Translations under genes and position numbers: made by a program
In this document: piece after piece, positions 34,968 through 43,262 of the stretch
How the letters are laid out: each line of letters begins with the position of its first letter
How positions within the stretch are numbered: position 1 is the first letter of the stretch
Source of the DNA: Candidatus Amulumruptor caecigallinarius
GTDB lineage: Bacteria; Bacteroidota; Bacteroidia; Bacteroidales; Muribaculaceae
DNA: 64,000 bases
Assembly: GCA_944321825.1 (NCBI GenBank)
Contig: CALUMU010000004.1
Span: 124,001 to 188,000, forward strand
Direction of reading: 5' to 3'
The notes under the pieces: model-generated
What the model was told of the DNA's origin: nothing
The model's input: only the letters and a program-made list of their open reading frames with translations
Databases searched by the model: none

Positions 34968-37805
34968 ATGAAAAAATCCATTTTCAGCATCATGCTATGG
35001 GCTTTGGCAGCTTTTATAGCTCCTGTGATCTCCATGGCACAGATGCCACAGCCGCAACCTCTGCCCATGGACTCTGCCGTCAGAGTGGGGCAGCTCCCCA
35101 ACGGTCTGACTTATTTCATCCGTCATAATGCTTATCCTAAAGGTCAGGCCGATTTCTTCATCGCGCAGAAAGTCGGTTCGATTCTCGAAGAGGACAACCA
35201 GCGGGGTCTTGCGCACTTTCTGGAACACATGGCGTTTAACGGCACGAAACAGTTTCCCGGTCATCAGCTGCGTGACTGGCTGGCATCGAAAGGTGTCATG
35301 TTTGGCCGTGACCTGAATGCTTACACAGGTTTCGATGAGACGGTCTACAACATCTCGTCTGTTCCAGTCGAAGGCAAAAGCAATGTGGTCGACTCGTGTC
35401 TGATGATATTGCACGACTGGTCATGCGACCTGACCCTCGCCGACAAGGACATCGACGAAGAGCGCGGTGTGATAGAGCAGGAATGGCGCCGCTCTAACGT
35501 CGGCATCATGCGTGCGTATGAACAGATGCTTCCCAAGCTGTTTCCTGACAGCAGCCGTTATGGTCGTCGTCTGCCCATAGGTACGATGGATGTAGTGCTG
35601 AATTTCAAGCCCGACGAACTGCGTGACTACTATGACCGGTGGTATCGCCCTGACCAGCAGGGTATCATAGTAGTGGGCGATATCGACCCAGACGTAATCG
35701 AGGCTAAAATCAAGGAGATTTTCACCCCGGTAACCATGCCTGCCGATGCGCCTGAACGACGCTATTTCACTGTCCCCGACTTCAAGGGCAGCAAGGTGGC
35801 GATTGGCACGGATCCCGAGATTCCGATGTCTATCGTGAGCTTTAATTTTGCCTATGATCCACTGCCAAGGGAATTGCGTAACACCATGGCCGGTTTCGTT
35901 GTGGACTATATGGACACTATGATAGCTGGTATGCTCAATCAGCGTTTGGAGGACATTTCGTCAAAGAGCGATGCGCCTTTCGCCTCGGCATATGTCAACA
36001 TCGGGGAGATGCTGAGCTTTGTTAAGACTAAGCATGCTTTTTCGGCCGAAGGCGTAGCCAAGGACGGCGACATCAAGCCTGTGCTTGAGTCGGTCTACCG
36101 TGAAGTGCTGCGTGCCATGCGTGGCGGCTTCACCCAGACCGAGCTTGACCGTGTCAAGGCCGAGTATATTTCCAAGTTGGAAAAAGCATATAACAACCGC
36201 AATACTCATCCCTCTACACAGTATGCCCGGGCATATGTGCGTACTTTCGTCGACAACGAGTCGGCTCTCAGCCTCAAAGACCAGCTCGACATGACCAATA
36301 TGATAGCCGGCATGGTGAATGTCGATGCCATCAACCAGTATTTCAAGGAACTCGTCACACCTGACAACCGCTACATAGAGGTGTTCCTTCCTGAAAAAGA
36401 AGGAGTAGTGGTACCTACCGAGGCCGAACTCGGCGAAATCATGGCCAAGGTTGAGGCTGAAGATATAGAGCCTTACAAGGAAGAGCTGCGTCAGGATCCG
36501 CTTATCCCCGGTGAAATCGCTTCTGGCTCTGTAGTTTCCGTCAAGCCTATGGAGAAATGGGATGCTGAGGAATGGACTCTGAGCAATGGGGCCAAAGTGG
36601 TAGTGAAGCCCACCAAGCTCAAGGATGACGAAATCCTCTTCGGTGCATGGGGTGCTGGCGGCAGCGCTGATTACAAAGACCTGTCGGACGAAACGGCTCA
36701 GATTATGGGTGACTATTTGACCAATCTCTCTGCTGGCACCTATTCTGCTCAGGATCTTCGCAAGTACACCGCCGGCAAGAATTTCAGCGTGCATATCGGC
36801 TGTGATGACTACCAGCGTTATGTGTCGGGAACTACCACGGTCAAGGATCTACCGTCGATGCTTGAGGTGTTCTATGCTACGTTTACATCGCCTAACCTCG
36901 ATGCCGAGGAGTTTGCGGCAATGACCAATCAGTTAGTGACATACCTGACCCATGCTTCGTCAAACCCGCAGATGGTGATGACGCAGGACATGCTCAAATC
37001 GATGTTCGCCTCGCCTCGCAAGCAGTACCCGACTGTCGAAGCAGTGAAGAAAGCTGACCGTGAGCAGATTATCGATATGATTAAGGCTATGACATCCAAT
37101 GCTGCCGAGCTGACATATTATTTCGTCGGTAACATCGACAAGGACACCCTGAAGCCGCTTGTTGAGAAATACATCGCTTCTCTGCCCGGTAAAGCCGTCG
37201 AAAAGAAGAATCTGAATTATGACCCCGCTTTCGGCATCAAGGCCGGCAAGAACGTAGACAAGTACACCATGAAGATGGAGACCCCTCAGATTTATGGGCG
37301 TATTGTGGTGTCGGGCAATGAGAAGCTCGACCTCCGTAGCGATATCCTTTCGACCATACTCGAGCAGGTTCTTACCGAGCGTCTCTTAAATAAGATTCGC
37401 GAAGAGATGGGTGCTGTCTACTCCATCAGTGCCCGAGTGAGGATTTCTCGTTTTGCCAAACCCAATACAACCATTGTCATTCCGCTGTTGCTCAAGCCCG
37501 AGAAGGCTGACGAGGCCATAGTGGAGGTCAACAAGATACTTGACTCTGTTACTGAGGAAATCAAGCCGGAAGAACTGGCCAAGGCCAAAGAGACGTTGGT
37601 CAAGGACTATAGGGAAAGCTTCGAGCGCAACTCTACTTGGCTGACAGCAATGTCTGTAGAGCATACTGACGGTGCTGACATCGTACATGGCGCAGTAGAG
37701 GCTACTGAAGCTGTTACAGCCGAGGATGTCATCGGATTTGCCAAGAGCCTTATCTCCCAAGGCAACCATATGACTGTGCTCCTCGAACCTGAGAAAGCAG
37801 AGTAA
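34968..37805 (+). CDS. M16 family zinc metalloprotease (PqqL-like)
   Basis: 945 aa with four M16 half-domains. Signal peptide (residues 1-24). The inverted zinc motif HFLEH is at 83-87 (ligands H83 and H87, catalytic E86), with a downstream glutamate ligand in DIDEERGVIEQEW (E164 or E165). The C-terminal pair lacks the HxxEH motif, as expected for the inactive half. Periplasmic or surface peptide degradation is the usual role; in Bacteroidales close relatives are abundant secreted proteins. Monocistronic, with its own promoter and a downstream hairpin. Confidence 0.92.
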   Translation: MKKSIFSIMLWALAAFIAPVISMAQMPQPQPLPMDSAVRVGQLPNGLTYFIRHNAYPKGQADFFIAQKVGSILEEDNQRGLAHFLEHMAFNGTKQFPGHQLRDWLASKGVMFGRDLNAYTGFDETVYNISSVPVEGKSNVVDSCLMILHDWSCDLTLADKDIDEERGVIEQEWRRSNVGIMRAYEQMLPKLFPDSSRYGRRLPIGTMDVVLNFKPDELRDYYDRWYRPDQQGIIVVGDIDPDVIEAKIKEIFTPVTMPADAPERRYFTVPDFKGSKVAIGTDPEIPMSIVSFNFAYDPLPRELRNTMAGFVVDYMDTMIAGMLNQRLEDISSKSDAPFASAYVNIGEMLSFVKTKHAFSAEGVAKDGDIKPVLESVYREVLRAMRGGFTQTELDRVKAEYISKLEKAYNNRNTHPSTQYARAYVRTFVDNESALSLKDQLDMTNMIAGMVNVDAINQYFKELVTPDNRYIEVFLPEKEGVVVPTEAELGEIMAKVEAEDIEPYKEELRQDPLIPGEIASGSVVSVKPMEKWDAEEWTLSNGAKVVVKPTKLKDDEILFGAWGAGGSADYKDLSDETAQIMGDYLTNLSAGTYSAQDLRKYTAGKNFSVHIGCDDYQRYVSGTTTVKDLPSMLEVFYATFTSPNLDAEEFAAMTNQLVTYLTHASSNPQMVMTQDMLKSMFASPRKQYPTVEAVKKADREQIIDMIKAMTSNAAELTYYFVGNIDKDTLKPLVEKYIASLPGKAVEKKNLNYDPAFGIKAGKNVDKYTMKMETPQIYGRIVVSGNEKLDLRSDILSTILEQVLTERLLNKIREEMGAVYSISARVRISRFAKPNTTIVIPLLLKPEKADEAIVEVNKILDSVTEEIKPEELAKAKETLVKDYRESFERNSTWLTAMSVEHTDGADIVHGAVEATEAVTAEDVIGFAKSLISQGNHMTVLLEPEKAE

Positions 37806-37905
37806 GAAGCCGTTTCACAATTATACACTATACATGTAGCTGTCCACAGCGTTTAAATGACAATGACTGGTCGGGTTGTTTGCAGTCCCGGCCTCCCCGC
37901 AAACC

Positions 37906-37946
37906 ACCATAGGCTGCACGGCGACTATTGCCGCGCAGCCTATGGT
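37906..37946 (+). terminator. hairpin after the M16 protease gene
   Basis: Perfect 12-bp arms ACCATAGGCTGC and GCAGCCTATGGT, loop of 17 nt with its own short GC pairing, followed by ATTATAT. The 335-bp gap to rpsU otherwise holds the rpsU promoter. Confidence 0.65.
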
Positions 37947-38012
37947 ATTATATGGAGAGCTGATTCTTAAATAAGTTGTCCACATAGTGTGTTGAGATTA
38001 TGGCGGAAAAGT

Positions 38013-38043
38013 TTTGCGGAACGGAAAATTATGGCTAAATTTG
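38013..38043 (+). promoter_or_regulatory. rpsU promoter (TTTG-N19-TAnnTTTG)
   Basis: TTTG at 38013-38016, exactly 19 bp, then TAAATTTG at 38036-38043: a full Bacteroidetes consensus promoter, giving an approximately 95-nt leader before rpsU. Confidence 0.8.
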
Positions 38044-38140
38044 TCGCGCTTTAAATGGCGTTTCCAACAAGCCGCTGTAAGCATTTCTGATAGATAAACA
38101 ATCACACAACACTACAAAAATCCAATAAGTTAACAGCACA

Positions 38141-38332
38141 ATGATTATCGTACAAGTAAAAGAAGGCGAGAACATCGAACGCGCTCTGAAGAAATTCAAG
38201 CGTAAATTTGAAAAGACTGGCATCGTTAAAGAGCTCCGTAGCCGCCAAGCCTTCGAGAAGCCCTCTGTAACCAACCGCAAGAAGATGATGAAAGCGGTCT
38301 ACGTGCAGAAGCTTCGCTCTGTAGAGGAGTAA
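38141..38332 (+). CDS. rpsU: 30S ribosomal protein bS21
   Basis: 63 aa, basic, with the family pattern VKEGENIERALKKFKRKFEKTGIVKELRSRQ. Binds the small subunit near the anti-Shine-Dalgarno region; in Bacteroidetes bS21 is part of the pocket that sequesters that sequence. The strong promoter and terminator suggest a single-gene, highly expressed unit. The long AT-rich leader could carry autoregulation, but no structure stands out. Confidence 0.96.
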   Translation: MIIVQVKEGENIERALKKFKRKFEKTGIVKELRSRQAFEKPSVTNRKKMMKAVYVQKLRSVEE

Positions 38333-38366
38333 TATCCGGCTTTTATTTGTAAAAATAAGCTCATAT

Positions 38367-38421
38367 CCGGCATCAGGCTGTGAGGATTCCTAGAAATCCC
38401 CTACAGTCTGGTGGCGGTTTT
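38367..38421 (+). terminator. rpsU terminator
   Basis: Long imperfect hairpin between 38367 and 38417 (roughly 20 pairs with wobbles, apex near 38391), followed by TTTT. It lies 35 bp after the rpsU stop. Confidence 0.65.
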
Positions 38422-38579
38422 ATGTATATACGTATCATTTGTGTATATGTTGTAGCTGTAAGGGTGTATATGTGGCCGGCGGCGCACTCCGTGGTCGTTG
38501 GCTATCGTGTAACCGATTCGGCCACCAGCGAATGTCTGCATGGCAGGTAGGGATGCACCAGGGTGCCTCCGCCTGTTTG

Positions 38580-39000
38580 GCGTGTGTTGTCGTGGGGAAT
38601 CGCGGTCGCCATGGATGGCGACACTACGTTATATGATGGCTCATTGTGTGTTGTGGTTGGTATTGATGTAAGCCGTGGGGAGTGGGGATGTGACCTGACG
38701 TAGGGTCGCCACCTGTGGCGACCGATGCTCAGAATGGCTGTTTTTGGGCAGATGAACATCGCGTAGCGATGCAATACAATAGACGTGAGTGAAACCCACG
38801 GAAAAAGATTCCCACAAAAATAAATACGACCGATTTATCGGTCGCACTTTTCTGCATATCGGTCATGCTAACGATAGCTATCGTAGAATACAATCGCTTT
38901 CTGATGTCCGACCGATAAATCAGATTGTTGTTTTAACTGGCCTATATACCATGGGCTTACGCCGCCCGGCTATTATCTTGTCATCGCTAACGCGATGCAT
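38580..39000. repeat. hairpin-rich non-coding region between rpsU and the OmpA gene
   Basis: No credible gene in 38422-39033. The stretch holds a series of short, mostly perfect hairpins: GTCGCCAT/ATGGCGAC (38605-38622), GGTCGCCAC/GTGGCGACC with a 2-nt loop (38704-38723), CATCGC/GCGATG (38757-38771), CGACCGAT/ATCGGTCG (38827-38844), then further CGACCGATAAATC and CATCGC-type arms to about 39000. Re-use of a few arm sequences (GGTCGCCA, CGACCGAT, CATCGC) suggests decayed copies of a REP/BIME-like dispersed repeat. Confidence 0.5.
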
Positions 39001-39033
39001 CCGTCCATGTGGCGTTTGCGGTCACGTGCGCAC

Positions 39034-39071
39034 AAAAAAAGCGGGTCTGATTGGTTAGCAATCGGACCCGC
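39034..39071 (-). terminator. terminator of the OmpA-family gene
   Basis: 12-bp arms GCGGGTCTGATT and AATCGGACCCGC (one G-T wobble), 7-nt loop; on the minus strand the hairpin is followed by seven Ts (39034-39040). Confidence 0.88.
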
Positions 39072-39098
39072 ATATAGCGATATATGGATGATTCTCTA

Positions 39099-39935
39099 TT
39101 AATCCTGCTCCGGTGCCTGGTCTATGAGGTCGAGGAACTGGTCGAGTTTGGGCGTGATGATGATTTCGGTGCGGCGGTTGCGCTGACGGCCGAGGTCGGA
39201 GGTGTTGTCGGCTATGGGGTTGTATTCGCCGCGTCCGCCGGCGGTCAGGCGTGAAGGATTGACGCCAAACTTGTCCTGAAGCACCTGTACGACCGAACTT
39301 GCGCGCAGAGCCGAGAGGTCCCAGTTGTTGCGGATATTGGTGCGCGAGATGGGCACATTGTCGGTGTTGCCCTCCACGAGCACGTCATAGTCCTTGTAGT
39401 CCTTGATGATTTTGGCAATCTTCGACAGCGTATCCATGGCGCGGTCGCTGATTTCGTATGACCCTGTATTGAAGAGCATATTGTCGGCCAACGAGATGTA
39501 CACTACCCCTTTGAGTACCTTGATGTCGACATCGCGCAGCTCGTCGTTGCTCAGCGAGCGTGTCAGCTTGTTGGTCAGGGCTATGTTGAGCGAATCCGAT
39601 TTGGATTTGGCAGAAATAAGCTCTTTGATGTATTTGTTCGAGGCGTTGATTTCGTCGACGAGTTTCGCGATATTGGCGCTTCCCATCTGGCTGTTGAGCA
39701 GACTCTGGTTGAGAGTCGCTTTCATGTCCTCAAGCTGGCGTTCAAGCGATGCGTTTTGCGACTTCAAATCCTTGATGAGGTACTCCATGCTCTTGGTCTG
39801 GCTGTTGCACTCGAGCAGGCCGTCGCGAGTCGCCTGGTATTCGGTCTGCAGGGCATTGTATTTTTTATTGGTGACACAGCTTGTGGCGAGTGTCATGGCG
39901 GCAACGGCAGCCGCCAGCATAATCTTACGTGTCAT
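39099..39935 (-). CDS. OmpA-family peptidoglycan-anchored lipoprotein
   Basis: 278 aa from the ATG at 39935 (MTRKIMLAAAVAAMTLATSC, a lipoprotein signal). The frame extends to 40064, but that part overlaps the divergent promoter zone. A coiled-coil stalk (about 25-130; LECNSQTKSMEYLIKDLKSQNASLERQLEDM) leads to an OmpA C-terminal domain with LVEGNTDNVP, NWDLSALRASSVVQVL and GRGEYNPIADN, followed by GRQRNRRTEIII; these include the conserved Asp and Arg that bind meso-DAP. Resembles MotB/Pal-type wall anchors of Bacteroidales. It is divergent from the TonB receptor. Confidence 0.9.
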   Translation of the reverse strand: MTRKIMLAAAVAAMTLATSCVTNKKYNALQTEYQATRDGLLECNSQTKSMEYLIKDLKSQNASLERQLEDMKATLNQSLLNSQMGSANIAKLVDEINASNKYIKELISAKSKSDSLNIALTNKLTRSLSNDELRDVDIKVLKGVVYISLADNMLFNTGSYEISDRAMDTLSKIAKIIKDYKDYDVLVEGNTDNVPISRTNIRNNWDLSALRASSVVQVLQDKFGVNPSRLTAGGRGEYNPIADNTSDLGRQRNRRTEIIITPKLDQFLDLIDQAPEQD

Positions 39936-40053
39936 TGTGTGTGTTAGTTCGTGTTTAAATGAAACATTGGATATAACATCAACAAAGATACAGATAAAAA
40001 TGTTCATGCTGTGTGCCATTACTATAAAATTAACGTTTTTCAGACAATAATCG

Positions 40054-40061
40054 TAACTTTG
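40054..40061 (+). promoter_or_regulatory. TonB receptor/DUF4249 operon promoter -7 box
   Basis: TAACTTTG, 20 bp before the ATG at 40082. Confidence 0.5.
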
Positions 40062-40081
40062 CACACATTAGGTTATGAAAG

Positions 40082-42139
40082 ATGGTTTGTAGGTTGTTAC
40101 TTGTAATCATGATGCTGTCGGGAGCTGTCGCTTTATGTCGGGCGCAGAGTGACAGCATCCAGGCCCGAAAGCTTCAGGAGGTCGTAGTGACAGGGCAGTC
40201 GGCCCGCCAGCGTGTGGCTGACGGGATGCTTGGTAGCGAGCAGCTGGAATTGACTAAGCTCGCTGTTACACCCCAGCTTTTCGGTGAAACCGACATCATA
40301 AAGTCAATAGCATTGCTTCCGGGTGTACACGGCGAAGCCGACGGAGCAGGTGGATTTGAAGTCAGAGGCGGTAACGCTTATCAGAATCTGATTACGGTCG
40401 ATGGTGCGACCCTCTATAATCCGTCGCATATGATGGGTATCTTCTCGACTTTCAATGACGATGCTATGAGCCGTGCAACGCTCCATAAAGGACCGATTCC
40501 TGCACATTTCGGTGGCGCGACATCGGCGGTGCTCGAGACCTCGATGAAATCAGGCGATATGGAGGACTATCATTTTTCGGGCACTGTGGGCATTCTTAAT
40601 GCAAAAATCGCGGCCGAGGGACCGATAGTGAAGGATAAGCTGTCATTTGCCGTGGCTGCGCGCAGGTCGTATGTTGACTTGTTTCTCAAGATGATCCCCC
40701 AATATAAAAGCACTGTGATGAATTTTTTCGATGTAAACGCCAAGCTGCGGTATAAAATAGACCATCGAAACATGCTCGATGTGTCGTTTTTCGCATCGCG
40801 TGACAATCTGGCAGTAAGCGACCTTATGGCGATGCACTGGGGCAATGTGGCTGCGAGTGCTAATTGGAATATGCGAGCCGGTGACCGGTGGCGCTTCGTG
40901 ACCACAGGCTCTTTCACCAATTACACCACGGATATGGCCATGGATATAATGGATGCCAGTCAGGAGATGACGGAGTATATACGCTCCGTATCGCTTAATG
41001 AACGTATCATATATGAGATTACGGACGAACATAATGTAGAGGTGGGGCTTAGGTCTGAACTGCTCAGGGTGAAATCAGGAGAGATGGCTGTCAGTGCCTC
41101 CCGGCAGAAAGAGATACGCTCGGGATGGCAAAATGCCTTGTGGACAGGATATGACGGGACGTTGAGCGACAGGGTTTCAGTGGCGTTGGGAGCGAGACTG
41201 TCGGTATTCAGTGCCATGTCGGGTGACGGTTTCCATGAGTTTGAGGCTCTGCATGAAGATACGCCTGATTTTTCTGCGAAAACGTATGTGGATTTCGAAC
41301 CACGAGGCAGCATCAAATATACTATCGACCAAAGACACAATATCAAGGCCGGCGCGTCGCTTTCCACTCAGAATATTCACGGCATACGGGCGGCATCGAC
41401 CACATTCCCGTTTGACAGGTATGCACTGACATCCGCATGGGTAAAACCCGAACGGACTGCGCAGTATTCGTTGGGATATGCGGGTATGACTGCCGGAGGC
41501 GGTTGGGACTGGTCGGCTGAATGTTACTACAAGGCGATGCGTAATGTATATGATTACCGCGATGGGATGATGATGTTCTCGCGTATAGGTCTTGAGAGCC
41601 TGATTATGGGAGGAAAGGGTCGGAGCTACGGCATGGAGATGATGCTGCGCAAGAATACCGGCAAACTCAATGGCTGGATTTCTTACACCCTGTCAAAGGC
41701 CGAGACCCGTATCGATGGCATCAACGGCGGCAAATGGTATGATGCCTCTAACGACCGCAGGCATGACGTGGCGGTCGTGGCGATTTATGACATAAATGAT
41801 GCGTGGAAATTTTCAGCATCGTGGACCTATTCGTCAGGCAGACCGTTGACAGCCCCGGATGCAAAATACGAGATAAGCGGCACAACATGTTATTACTATT
41901 CGCAGCGCAACGGTTACCAGACACCCTCATCGCACCGTCTGGACCTCTCTGCCACATATACCAGAATAGGAAGACGGTGCACGTCTATATGGTCGTTCGG
42001 CTTGTATAATGTTTATGCCCATTATAGTCCGTTCGTAATATATTTTGAGGACGATGCCACGAAACCTTCGGGTACACGAGCCGTGCAGCAGTCGCTGTTC
42101 GGGTTAGTACCTTCGGTATCATATACGATAAAATTCTGA
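40082..42139 (+). CDS. TonB-dependent receptor with plug domain, paired with DUF4249 lipoprotein
   Basis: 685 aa. Signal peptide (1-21, ending CRAQ), a TonB-box-like LQEVVVTGQSARQ, plug domain (about 45-170; ETDIIKSIALLPGVHGEADGAGGFEVRGGNAYQNLITVDGATLYNP) and a barrel ending VSYTIKF. It lacks the N-terminal carboxypeptidase-like domain present in the other receptors here. Seven bp separate it from the DUF4249 gene; such receptor/DUF4249 pairs recur in Bacteroidetes and replace SusC/SusD. The imported nutrient is unknown. Confidence 0.88.
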   Translation: MVCRLLLVIMMLSGAVALCRAQSDSIQARKLQEVVVTGQSARQRVADGMLGSEQLELTKLAVTPQLFGETDIIKSIALLPGVHGEADGAGGFEVRGGNAYQNLITVDGATLYNPSHMMGIFSTFNDDAMSRATLHKGPIPAHFGGATSAVLETSMKSGDMEDYHFSGTVGILNAKIAAEGPIVKDKLSFAVAARRSYVDLFLKMIPQYKSTVMNFFDVNAKLRYKIDHRNMLDVSFFASRDNLAVSDLMAMHWGNVAASANWNMRAGDRWRFVTTGSFTNYTTDMAMDIMDASQEMTEYIRSVSLNERIIYEITDEHNVEVGLRSELLRVKSGEMAVSASRQKEIRSGWQNALWTGYDGTLSDRVSVALGARLSVFSAMSGDGFHEFEALHEDTPDFSAKTYVDFEPRGSIKYTIDQRHNIKAGASLSTQNIHGIRAASTTFPFDRYALTSAWVKPERTAQYSLGYAGMTAGGGWDWSAECYYKAMRNVYDYRDGMMMFSRIGLESLIMGGKGRSYGMEMMLRKNTGKLNGWISYTLSKAETRIDGINGGKWYDASNDRRHDVAVVAIYDINDAWKFSASWTYSSGRPLTAPDAKYEISGTTCYYYSQRNGYQTPSSHRLDLSATYTRIGRRCTSIWSFGLYNVYAHYSPFVIYFEDDATKPSGTRAVQQSLFGLVPSVSYTIKF

Positions 42140-42145
42140 CAGACC

Positions 42146-42943
42146 ATGAGATATATCATCGTTATGCTGGCTGCAGGGCCCCTATGTACTTCATGCGAGA
42201 AGGAACTTGATTTCCACTATCATGGTGTGGAGCCGCAGTTAGTGATAGAAGGGTGCGTGACCGAGGAGGGTACTTCGGTGGCTTTGACAAGAACGACTTC
42301 GATGGACGAACCGATGAATCCGACAAAAATCACCGATGCGACGGTAAGGTTGACGGATGTGACGGCTGGAGAGACAAAATCATTGCAGCCCGATGCTTCG
42401 GGAATATTTACAGATGCTACTCCCGGCATAGTGGGACACGAGTACAGGATAGATGTGGCGACAGGAGGACAGACCTACACATCCACAAGCATAATGAGAC
42501 CGCACTCAGAGATATGCGGAGTGGAATTTCAATGGATCAAGATGCCGTATGACCATGTAGCCGTATTGCAAGTATCGTTCACCGACCCGTCATCCGCCGG
42601 AGATTACTATTGGGTAAGGCTATACCGCAACGGCGAAGCTTACAAGTGGAGTGTGCTTGATGACAGCCGGGCTTTCGATGGCATAATCAATGAAGTGCTT
42701 ATGACGAGCCGCATGGATATCGATGAGGAGGATGATAACACTGTGCTCCTTGATGGCGATGTGGTTACGGTGACAGTATCTGCTATCTCGCGTGAGATGG
42801 CGGACTATTTAGAGGCATTGCAGTCAGACAGCAATGGACCCTGTATGTTCAGCGGCAGCTTTTGTTTAGGATATTTTCTGGCATCTCCGGTTGCGGAGAG
42901 CGAGATTGTGTTCAGACCCGACCAGATGGATGTGGCTGGATAA
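42146..42943 (+). CDS. DUF4249 surface lipoprotein
   Basis: 265 aa. Short lipoprotein signal with CTSC (lipidated Cys17), then EKELDFHYHGVEPQLVIEGCVTEEG, the typical DUF4249 opening, beta-rich body and FSGSFCLGYFLASPVAESEIVF near the end, also typical. These proteins pair with TonB receptors and are thought to act as the substrate-binding lid; this is inferred from conserved adjacency. The stop at 42943 leaves a normal full length. Confidence 0.85.
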   Translation: MRYIIVMLAAGPLCTSCEKELDFHYHGVEPQLVIEGCVTEEGTSVALTRTTSMDEPMNPTKITDATVRLTDVTAGETKSLQPDASGIFTDATPGIVGHEYRIDVATGGQTYTSTSIMRPHSEICGVEFQWIKMPYDHVAVLQVSFTDPSSAGDYYWVRLYRNGEAYKWSVLDDSRAFDGIINEVLMTSRMDIDEEDDNTVLLDGDVVTVTVSAISREMADYLEALQSDSNGPCMFSGSFCLGYFLASPVAESEIVFRPDQMDVAG

Positions 42944-43262
42944 TTGTTCGGTTTGTATCAAAATGGTCTGGATTCATACTCAAAATGACCAAGACGGCCC
43001 GGCTGAAAAATATTCCCGCTGGACAACAGCTTCTGGTTATGCCAGTGGCAACCATGCTTGCCCCAGTCAGATGTGTTCCGATAGCTCTTCATCGGGTGAC
43101 ATCTTGGCTGCTATTGGATTTGGGTGGATTGCCTGATGCGATTGACATGGATCCATATGTTTGTGCTTGAGAATTTTAATTAATTTTGTGCCATGAAACA
43201 CTCTCCGGTAAAAGTTAGCGGACAGTAATATTTCTAAACCTTTTCGTAGTAACTCTGCCTAA
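42944..43262. other. 319-bp intergenic region with possible gene remnant and promoter
   Basis: One frame from about 42957 to 43136 reads as protein-like sequence (WIHTQNDQDGPAEKYSRW, ending GDILAAIGFGWIA) with no start of its own, perhaps the remnant of a gene. A TAATTTTG box at 43181-43188 is a good promoter for the regulator at 43263, followed by a 12-codon ORF (43193-43228, MKHSPVKVSGQ). Confidence 0.35.

Noticed and set aside
38422-39033. CRISPR-like array
   Set aside because: Palindromes are irregularly spaced, unequal in length and not direct repeats with uniform spacers; no cas genes.
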